47,899 nt of DNA from Spirochaetaceae bacterium (GTDB taxonomy: Bacteria; Spirochaetota; Spirochaetia; DSM-2461): assembly GCA_016342385.1 (NCBI GenBank), contig JAEINM010000001.1, forward strand, positions 1 to 47,899. Reading direction: 5' to 3'. The notes below the pieces were generated by a model that had not been told where the DNA came from, searched no databases, and saw nothing but the letters and a program-made list of their open reading frames with translations. Numbering within the stretch: position 1 is the stretch's first letter; every line of letters starts with the position of its first letter. Of the stretch, positions 1 to 6,401 are shown in pieces. The translations under genes were made by a program, and so were the position numbers.

Positions 1-1957
1 AGCTGATAACTGGAAGAATATAAGAGTCTCTGAAAACTTCAATCCTCACAAAGTTGAGAACAATAAATTTTATGGGCTCATTAGAATCGGAGAAATAGAT
101 GATATCTATCTCGATTTCCATGATCTGCATCAGCCTGCCGGAATATATAACAGTACTATTATTTCCTGTGATATTGGTTCCAACGTATCCATTAACAATG
201 TTAGATATCTCTCTCATTATATAATCAGAGATACTGTCATTCTCTCGAATATCGATGAAATGGTCACGACAAGTTATGCAAAATTCGGAAATGGAATCAT
301 AAAGGAAAATGAAGATGAAGATATCCGGATAAAAATTGAAGTCTGCAATGAAAATGGAAACAGAGCTATTATGCCCTATGATGGAATGGTTTCTGCCGAT
401 GCTTTTTTGTGGTCTAAATACCGGGATGATTCAGAATTGATGGAGAAGTTCAAAGAATTTACCCAAACACGATACGATGATAAGAGAGGCTATTATGGCA
501 CAGTCGGTGAATATACGGTTATAAAAAACTGCCGAATAATCAAAGATGTCAAAATTGGTTCCCATGCTTACATAAAGGGCTGTAACAAACTTAAAAATCT
601 GACTATTAACAGTGAAAGCGCGTCGTCAACTCAGCTCGGTGAAGGTATAGAGCTGGTAAATGGAGTAATTGGCTTCGGTTGCCGTGTTTTTTACGGTGTA
701 AAAGCAATTAGATTTATCCTCTCCGATTATTCTACACTCAAATATGGTGCCAGATTAATCAATTCTTTTCTGGGTTCTAACTCGACAATATCCTGCTGTG
801 AAGTCCTTAATGCTTTAATTTTTCCAGGACATGAACAACATCACAATAATTCATTTCTCTGCGCTGCAACTTTACTGGGCCAGAGCAACATTGCCTCGGG
901 AGCAACAGTAGGTTCAAACCACAACTCCAGAGCAAATGATGGAGAGATAGTTGCCGGTAGAGGTTTCTGGCCGGGGCTTTGTACAAGTTTGAAGCACAAT
1001 TCTCTCTTCAGTTCTTTTAATCTACTGGCCAAAGGAGCCTATCCGGCGGAGATTAATAATCCTTTCCCCTTTTCTTTATTGTCCAACAACGAAAAAGAGG
1101 GAGAATTAACTATTATTCCCGCCTACTGGTTTATGTATAATTTGTATGCTCTGGAGCGAAACTCATGGAAATATTCTGTAAGAGACAATCGAAAAAACAA
1201 AAAGTTGGATCTGGAATTAAATTATCTTGCCCCGGATACTGTCAATGAGATGCTATCGGCTATGACATTAATAGAAAAGCTTATCTTAAATGATGAGGAA
1301 TATAAAAACTCTTCATTCAATAATGCGGAAGATTATCTTATATCCAACAGGGGTAAGGATCTAATAGTTCATAACATTGAAAACTCAAAAAGAAAGACCA
1401 GAATTCTGAAAAGTGGTCATGCCTACTGTGTCTATAAAGATTTTATATTGTATTACATTATTAGAAATATACTCGAGTACTGTGAAAATACAGATAAAAA
1501 GGTCGATGAAATCCTCTCCTCCTTATCTGCTGATACTATTGAAAATTGGGTCAGTATAGGTGGGCAGCTGATTAGAGAAAAAGACTTAGAAAATATCATT
1601 TTATCTGTAAAAAACGGATCGGTTAATTCATGGGAATCACTTCATAAAATATATTTGGACTTATCGGAAAAATATACTGCTCTTAAAATTAAACACTGTA
1701 TTTCAGTTTACAAGCAGATGTTCAACCAAGAACCAATAACTGGAAAAAAAGATAAATTCCAAAAACTTTGCCATTACATTTTTGAAGAAACATTTAAATC
1801 AAGACAAAAAGATTATTTTAACGAATTCAGATTGAGCACATATAATTCAAAAGAAGAGATGGAAGAGGTTATGGGGAAACTTGAAGACAACAGCTTTATC
1901 CAAATCAATAAAGAAGAAATGGAAAAGCTCATATCTTTATCAGAGAAATATCTGTAA
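1..1957 (+). CDS. DUF4954 family protein, 5' end outside the window
   Basis: The reading frame is open from base 2 to the stop at 1957 with no stop codon, so the gene begins before the window; the first internal ATG (260) is not the start. At least 652 codons are present. The first half reads as a left-handed beta-helix (repeated short hydrophobic turns such as VIKNCRIIKDVKIGSHAYIKGC), as in nucleotidyltransferase or acyltransferase-like hexapeptide proteins. A conserved block with HEQHHNNSFLCA and VGSNHNSRANDGEI follows, then a helical C-terminal half. This fits DUF4954, a family known mainly from Bacteroidetes and spirochaetes and of unknown biochemical role; a sugar-phosphate or nucleotide-sugar role is only a guess from the fold. 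It runs convergent to parB with no base between the two stop codons. Confidence 0.75.
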   Translation, partial: ADNWKNIRVSENFNPHKVENNKFYGLIRIGEIDDIYLDFHDLHQPAGIYNSTIISCDIGSNVSINNVRYLSHYIIRDTVILSNIDEMVTTSYAKFGNGIIKENEDEDIRIKIEVCNENGNRAIMPYDGMVSADAFLWSKYRDDSELMEKFKEFTQTRYDDKRGYYGTVGEYTVIKNCRIIKDVKIGSHAYIKGCNKLKNLTINSESASSTQLGEGIELVNGVIGFGCRVFYGVKAIRFILSDYSTLKYGARLINSFLGSNSTISCCEVLNALIFPGHEQHHNNSFLCAATLLGQSNIASGATVGSNHNSRANDGEIVAGRGFWPGLCTSLKHNSLFSSFNLLAKGAYPAEINNPFPFSLLSNNEKEGELTIIPAYWFMYNLYALERNSWKYSVRDNRKNKKLDLELNYLAPDTVNEMLSAMTLIEKLILNDEEYKNSSFNNAEDYLISNRGKDLIVHNIENSKRKTRILKSGHAYCVYKDFILYYIIRNILEYCENTDKKVDEILSSLSADTIENWVSIGGQLIREKDLENIILSVKNGSVNSWESLHKIYLDLSEKYTALKIKHCISVYKQMFNQEPITGKKDKFQKLCHYIFEETFKSRQKDYFNEFRLSTYNSKEEMEEVMGKLEDNSFIQINKEEMEKLISLSEKYL

Positions 1958-2860
1958 TTACTTGTTTATAATATCGTATATTCTATCAAGGTCATCGGGT
2001 GAGTAGTAAGTTATTTCTATTTTTCCTTTATTTATATTTCCCTTAACTTGTACTTTAGTACCGAATATATCAATAAATTTCTGTTCGACACTCATTATTT
2101 CCGGTATTTTCTTTTTCGCTATTTGATCTTTTTTTCCTGCGGGTCGTATTCCCTTATTCAGATCGGTCGCCATAGTTTCAGCTTCGCGGACAGACAAACC
2201 ATTATCTACTATTCGGTTGAATAAAATTCTCTGGTCAGCAGGATTGACAGTGGAGAGAATAGATCTGGCATGACCTGACGTGAGTTTTCCTTCGTTTAAT
2301 GAATCCTGCATATCTTCGGGCAATTTTAATAAGCGCAGACTGTTGGCTACTGTGGAGCGGTTTTTACCAACTCTTTCAGCAATATCCTGCTGGTTGAGGT
2401 TCATAGACTCCATGATATGGCGATAAGCTTTTGCTTCTTCTATGGGTTTAAGATTCTCTCTCTGTATATTTTCAATAAGAGCTATTTCAAGTTTATCTTC
2501 TTCGGAAAAAGATTTTATTATAAGAGGAAGCTTCTCAATTCCCGCAATATTCGAAGCTCTGTATCGTCTCTCCCCGGCAATAATGATATAAAATCCCCGA
2601 TTGTCGGGATCCTCTTCGGCTAAAACTGGCTGAATGACACCTTTCTGCTTTATAGATTCAGCCAGTTCCTGCAGAGAGATTTCATCAAATGATTTTCTGG
2701 GCTGATTGGGATTAGCTTTGATGTTTTCCAAAGGAACAAATACTATTTTGTTTTCTTTATTTTCATTATCCATTTCTGAGTAATTATTAATATCGATGAT
2801 TTCTGAGTTCAGTTCCAGAAGTGCATCCAGACCTTTCCCTAAAGCTTTATTTTTAGACAC
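1958..2860 (-). CDS. parB: Chromosome-partitioning protein ParB (parS-binding CTPase)
   Basis: ParB/Spo0J protein of 300 aa. It binds parS, loads as a CTP-dependent clamp and spreads on DNA to guide origin segregation with ParA and SMC. Visible motifs: the ParA-interacting N-terminus (ALGKGLDALL), CTP-binding boxes with NQPRKSFDE, GERRYRA and ENIQRENL, a helix-turn-helix (LNQQDIAERVGKNRSTVANSLRLL) with GHARSIL after it, and a C-terminal dimerisation region. The start lies inside the parA stop region (8-bp overlap), so translation is probably coupled to parA. Three parS sites lie 2.5-3.5 kb away, at 5397-6394. Length is normal for the family. Confidence 0.97.
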   Translation of the reverse strand: MSKNKALGKGLDALLELNSEIIDINNYSEMDNENKENKIVFVPLENIKANPNQPRKSFDEISLQELAESIKQKGVIQPVLAEEDPDNRGFYIIIAGERRYRASNIAGIEKLPLIIKSFSEEDKLEIALIENIQRENLKPIEEAKAYRHIMESMNLNQQDIAERVGKNRSTVANSLRLLKLPEDMQDSLNEGKLTSGHARSILSTVNPADQRILFNRIVDNGLSVREAETMATDLNKGIRPAGKKDQIAKKKIPEIMSVEQKFIDIFGTKVQVKGNINKGKIEITYYSPDDLDRIYDIINK

Positions 2861-3620
2861 GTTCTATTACCTCTAAGGCCAGTTTGTGATAGCTTCTGGC
2901 TCCTACGCATTGATTATCATATAAATTTATAGGAACTCCATGAGATGGAGCTTCTGTCAGTTTGATATTACGGGGAATAATCGTTTGAAAAAGGATTTCC
3001 GGATGTGTGGAAAACGTTGCTTTTACCTTATGGATGACTTCATTGCTCAATCGGGTTCTTGAATCATACATAGTAAAAACAATTCCCGCTATTTTCAGTC
3101 TTTTATTAACAGTCTGTTGAATACGCTTTACTGTTTGAAATAACATGGAAATAAATCCCTCCAATGCAAAAAATTCACATTGCAGTGGAACTATGACATA
3201 ATCTGCCGCAACAAATCCGTTTAAAGTTAAAACACCCAGAGAGGGGGGGCAATCGATGAGAATGTAATCAAATTGATCTTTTACAGAATCAAGTGCTTTT
3301 CTAAGAATAAACTCACGCCCTTCCATATCGACTAATTCTATCGTTGCACCGGATAAATTCAGGTTAGAAGTGACAATCGAAAGATTCTCCTGGACCGTTT
3401 CCATAATGACATCTTTTATATCCCTTTTAGAGGTTATGACTTCATAAATACCGTCCTGTTTATGAGAACAACCCACAGAACTTGAAAGATTACCCTGAGG
3501 ATCAAAATCCACAAGAAGAATTTTTTTTCCTTCTGATGCCATATAAGAACCTATGTTAACAGCAGTTGTTGTTTTTCCAACACCGCCTTTCTGGTTTGCA
3601 AAGACTATAGTTTTTCCCAT
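2853..3620 (-). CDS. parA: Chromosome-partitioning ATPase ParA (Soj)
   Basis: ParA/Soj ATPase of 255 aa from the chosen start. Walker A of the deviant type (KGGVGKTT, residues 11-18), DFDPQGN as Walker A', and ILIDCPPSLG as Walker B are all present. ATP-dependent DNA binding by ParA and its release by ParB move the origins. I start it at the ATG at 3620 (MGKTIVFANQ). An in-frame upstream ATG at 3677 adds 19 residues with no family character and would run through the promoter at 3628-3656. No Shine-Dalgarno sequence precedes 3620, and the -10 box ends 7 bases before it, which suggests a leaderless message. It is followed by and overlaps parB. Confidence 0.96.
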   Translation of the reverse strand: MGKTIVFANQKGGVGKTTTAVNIGSYMASEGKKILLVDFDPQGNLSSSVGCSHKQDGIYEVITSKRDIKDVIMETVQENLSIVTSNLNLSGATIELVDMEGREFILRKALDSVKDQFDYILIDCPPSLGVLTLNGFVAADYVIVPLQCEFFALEGFISMLFQTVKRIQQTVNKRLKIAGIVFTMYDSRTRLSNEVIHKVKATFSTHPEILFQTIIPRNIKLTEAPSHGVPINLYDNQCVGARSYHKLALEVIERV

Positions 3621-3627
3621 AAAACCG

Positions 3628-3656
3628 ATTATACATGATTGTCTGTGTCTTGTCGA
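3628..3656 (-). promoter_or_regulatory. Predicted sigma-70 promoter of parAB
   Basis: On the minus strand TCGACA (3656-3651), a 17-base spacer and TATAAT (3633-3628) form a promoter with one mismatch to the consensus. Only seven bases (CGGTTTT) separate the -10 box from the parA ATG, placing the expected transcription start at or next to the A of the start codon. Confidence 0.65.
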
Positions 3657-3768
3657 TTGAGAAGGTTTTGCTGTCAATAAAATCTTCCGTCTTTGGGTCC
3701 TCGAAGACTTTACTATTTATAAATTAGTATTATATTCTCTATAGATAATAATATTTTAGAGGTAATTT

Positions 3769-3990
3769 ATGAAAGATAGAGTTGAAGCTGCTTTAAATGA
3801 TGTACGCCCCTCCCTTCAGGCAGATGGCGGAGATATTGAATTAGTAGAAATAAAAGATGATGGAACAGTCATGGTCAAACTGATGGGAGCTTGTAACGGT
3901 TGCCCCATGTCACAAATGACTTTGAAGCAGGGAGTGGAAAATTACTTAAAAAAAGCTGTTCCCGAAGTAAAATCTGTTGAATCAGTTTAA
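3769..3990 (+). CDS. NifU-like C-terminal domain protein, Fe-S cluster scaffold
   Basis: A stand-alone NifU C-terminal (Nfu) domain of 73 aa. The family carries or transfers Fe-S clusters to apo-proteins in the cytoplasm. The diagnostic CxxC lies in GACNGCPMSQMTL near residues 42-47, with the usual opening RPSLQADGGDIELVEI. Length matches single-domain Nfu proteins. A good ribosome site (AGAGG) precedes the ATG by about seven bases. It is divergent from parA across a 148-base gap and is followed by the adenosine deaminase gene on the same strand, 150 bases on, with a hairpin between them. The precise client proteins cannot be told from the sequence. Confidence 0.9.
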   Translation: MKDRVEAALNDVRPSLQADGGDIELVEIKDDGTVMVKLMGACNGCPMSQMTLKQGVENYLKKAVPEVKSVESV

Positions 3991-4070
3991 AATTAACAAA
4001 GGTTCATACATAAACAGCCGATAATTGATATTGGATTGGATTGAATTTATAGATTTTTGATCTAATGTAT

Positions 4071-4110
4071 ATAATACAGCACATTATTTATAGATGATGT
4101 GTTGTATTAT
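4071..4110 (+). promoter_or_regulatory. 14-bp hairpin ahead of the adenosine deaminase gene
   Basis: ATAATACAGCACAT (4071-4084) and ATGTGTTGTATTAT (4097-4110) pair over 14 positions with a single G-U wobble and a 12-base loop. The hairpin ends about 22 bases before the ribosome site (GGAG, 4132-4135). No clear U-run follows, so it looks more like a leader element or an operator than a terminator. Confidence 0.45.
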
Positions 4111-4140
4111 TATTTCAATATATATAATTTCGGAGTATTT

Positions 4141-5220
4141 ATGAGAAGTAGTAGTAAGGCGAAAGCTGACTCACTGCTAGACAAATCACTAATGAAAGAC
4201 TTTCCAAAAGTTGAACTGCACAGGCATCTTGAGGGAATGTTTTCTATTGAACATCTTTTTGAATTATCATTAAAGAACAACCTTGATACACCAGGTGATT
4301 TTAATGAATTTAAAAAAATGTTTCAGTTTCCAAAGGATTCTGGTCCTGATTTTCTCCTTTTCTTATCTAAATTTAAGAGATTCTGGTATAGATCTTATGA
4401 GGATATTGATTTCATCGTTTATCATTCTGTCCTGACTCTGAAAGATGAAGGACTGATTTATCTGGAATTGAGATTTTCACCTGAGCACTTTGCTGAATTT
4501 AATGATTTCGACAGAGTAAAAGTTACAAAGGTTGTTATTGATGCGGCCAACAGAGCAGCTAAAGAAATTAAACTTCCCATCAATTACTTATTAACATTTA
4601 ACAGAATGTTCCAGACAGCTCAGAATATGATAGAATTACATCAGAAAATTGACAAATTGGAGATTCCGAAAATAGTAGGGATTGATTTGGCTGGAGATGA
4701 GATTAATTACGCTCCAGAATTATTTATACCTTTTTTCGATTACATTCAATCCTTAAACAGATTCGGTATCGATATTCATGCCGGTGAAGTTTCAGAGGCT
4801 ACGCAAATTTGGAGTTCAATATTAAAACTGCATGCTACTCGTATCGGTCATGGAATTTCTGCAATAAAGGATTCAAAATTATTAAGCTATTTAAAGAAAA
4901 ATCAAATATATCTCTGTCAGTGCATCACATCAAACTATCAGACTGGAGCATGGGTTGAATCTGAAAAACATCCCATAGATCAGTTATACAGACAGGGATA
5001 CCCTGTATGTATCAATTCTGATGATCCAACAATTCAAGACACGGATTTAACAGATGATTATATCAAATGTGTACGTTTTTTTCATTTTACAGCTCAAGAT
5101 TTTTACAATCTCAATATAAATGCCATCAATGCCGCTTTTCTCTCAGAAAAGGAAAAGTCTCAACTTAAAAAATTGTTTGATATCAAATACAAGGAATTTC
5201 TTAAAAAGTTAAAACATTAA
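4141..5220 (+). CDS. add: Adenosine deaminase family protein
   Basis: Metal-dependent deaminase of the amidohydrolase superfamily, 359 aa, predicted to convert adenosine to inosine in purine salvage. The HxH zinc site is in KVELHRHLEG near the N-terminus. The catalytic HAGE (DIHAGEVSE), ATRIGHGI with a further zinc/catalytic His, and INSDDP with the metal-binding Asp follow in family order. The start chosen is the ATG at 4141, five bases after CGGAG; the longer frame from 4099 (GTG) adds an AT-rich, Tyr-rich stretch and would start inside a hairpin. Adenine deaminases share this fold, and the HRHLEG variant leaves the exact substrate open. It is the last gene before a 1.2-kb gap. Confidence 0.85.
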   Translation: MRSSSKAKADSLLDKSLMKDFPKVELHRHLEGMFSIEHLFELSLKNNLDTPGDFNEFKKMFQFPKDSGPDFLLFLSKFKRFWYRSYEDIDFIVYHSVLTLKDEGLIYLELRFSPEHFAEFNDFDRVKVTKVVIDAANRAAKEIKLPINYLLTFNRMFQTAQNMIELHQKIDKLEIPKIVGIDLAGDEINYAPELFIPFFDYIQSLNRFGIDIHAGEVSEATQIWSSILKLHATRIGHGISAIKDSKLLSYLKKNQIYLCQCITSNYQTGAWVESEKHPIDQLYRQGYPVCINSDDPTIQDTDLTDDYIKCVRFFHFTAQDFYNLNINAINAAFLSEKEKSQLKKLFDIKYKEFLKKLKH

Positions 5221-5224
5221 CAAT

Positions 5225-5233
5225 TTATCCACA
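5225..5233 (+). promoter_or_regulatory. DnaA box
   Basis: Perfect TTATCCACA directly after the adenosine deaminase stop codon. Confidence 0.6.
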
Positions 5234-5372
5234 GGACAAGATTACTGACAAAAAGCTTAAGATCACCATTATGACAAATTAAAGCACATTAATTCCTTAT
5301 AATACAATGAATTAATTTTTATCATTATCTTATTTGAAGTTTATATATTCAAAATAATAAACCATTAACAGT

Positions 5373-5381
5373 TTATCCACA
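5373..5381 (+). promoter_or_regulatory. DnaA box
   Basis: Perfect TTATCCACA 15 bases before the first parS site. An 8-bp inverted repeat, ATTAACAG (5364-5371) and CTGTTAAT (5416-5423), brackets this box and the parS site. Confidence 0.6.
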
Positions 5382-5396
5382 GGTTATAGACAATGA

Positions 5397-5412
5397 TGTT
5401 TCACGTGAAACA
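5397..5412. promoter_or_regulatory. parS site 1
   Basis: TGTTTCACGTGAAACA, a perfect 16-bp match to the conserved bacterial parS palindrome bound by ParB. Confidence 0.95.
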
Positions 5413-5693
5413 ACACTGTTAATAACAGATAGTAATAAGCGAGCATTTAATAATTAAAGCATTTTAACTCCCTCCTTAGAAGAATAGCTACCATTTATTG
5501 ACACTGTCTCTACGAGTAAATTATTAGATGTAAACCCTATTTGCCTCAGAACAAGAAGAACTTCAACTATATAAAGAAAACATATACTTCTCGATTATGC
5601 CCAGTGTTTCTCCATAAAATATGACCACTTATTTTTGTATTTACTTAACTTTTTTTGGTATTTATCACATTAAAGATCATACCCAATACCCAC

Positions 5694-5732
5694 TTCTCCC
5701 CAATAGGAGAAAGAAATAAAAAATTCTCCTAT
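5694..5732. repeat. Three-part inverted repeat forming mutually exclusive hairpins
   Basis: TTCTCC (5694-5699), ATAGGAGAA (5703-5711) and TTCTCCTAT (5724-5732). The middle arm can pair with either neighbour: 6 bp with a 6-base loop, or 9 bp with a 12-base loop. No gene or terminator explains it. Confidence 0.35.
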
Positions 5733-6284
5733 AAAAAAAGGATAGTCTTCAATAAGGTTTAAAGTATGTTTTCCTTATGATTCATATCTAACTTACTTGG
5801 TGAATATTTTTCATTGTTTCATTACTCCTGAAAATTGCTCAATTCTGTTTTATACGATTCATCTAGATCGCCAGAAAAAGGATAATAATATAAAACAATA
5901 GTTTCCTCTATTGAGATATAAATAGATTTAAGCCGGACAGTATAGATTCTTAAAAAATAAATAAAACAATACTCCCTTATAGTTATCCTTATGGGAAAGT
6001 GGGGCTTTTCCATTGTTTATAGTATTTGCCTATTTGTGGAGAGTAAACTATTCAGGGTAGTATCCATCGGGGGAACTATAAAGTTATTTAATTTGCAAAT
6101 ATTTTAACATCACTGCTTTAAAGCCATATATGCATTCTTCGATGAATAAAAAGTTTAGTATGGCTTATAGGATTGTTATTGCTTTCTATCCTTCGCATTG
6201 ATTAAAAAGTAGGAACTGTTAGAAGACCTGATTTTTCCCATTAATTGATTTTTGGATAAAAAAGTTAGAAACAAAAAAAGCTAT

Positions 6285-6318
6285 CATATAATATGTTTCA
6301 CGTGAAACATATTATATG
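6285..6318. promoter_or_regulatory. parS site 2 inside a perfect 34-bp palindrome
   Basis: The perfect parS core TGTTTCACGTGAAACA is at 6294-6309. The dyad symmetry continues without a mismatch nine bases further on each side (6285 to 6318), well beyond what ParB recognition is known to need. Confidence 0.93.
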
Positions 6319-6333
6319 GTTTAATAATTAAGA

Positions 6334-6369
6334 AAAAGGGTTATCTCGTATAATGGAAATAACCCTTTT
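6334..6369 (-). terminator. Intrinsic terminator of gyrBA
   Basis: Read on the minus strand, an 11-bp stem (AAAAGGGTTAT with ATAACCCTTTT) with a 14-base loop ends in TCTTAATTATT, about 30 bases after the gyrA stop. A parS site lies between the stop codon and the hairpin. Confidence 0.7.
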
Positions 6370-6378
6370 CTATTGTTG

Positions 6379-6394
6379 TGTTTTACGTGAAACA
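6379..6394. promoter_or_regulatory. parS site 3 (one mismatch)
   Basis: TGTTTTACGTGAAACA, one base from the consensus (T for C at position 6), eight bases from the gyrA stop codon. Confidence 0.85.
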
Positions 6395-6401
6395 GTTTGA
6401 A

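Larger units (their letters stand above)
5221..6401. other. Gene-poor parS/DnaA-box region between add and gyrA
   Basis: About 1.2 kb without a convincing gene. The only longish frame (5822-6013, minus) has no ribosome site and no family character. The stretch contains two perfect DnaA boxes, three parS sites, competing hairpins at 5694-5732 and the gyrA terminator. Its length and content suggest a centromere-like region or a remnant of origin DNA. Confidence 0.6.

Noticed and set aside
3621..3677. Upstream ATG of parA (19 extra residues)
   Set aside because: Would be translated through the promoter; residues before MGKTIVF do not resemble ParA proteins.
5822..6013. 63-codon minus-strand frame in the parS region
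   Set aside because: No ribosome site, no family character, and composition like the AT-rich gap around it.
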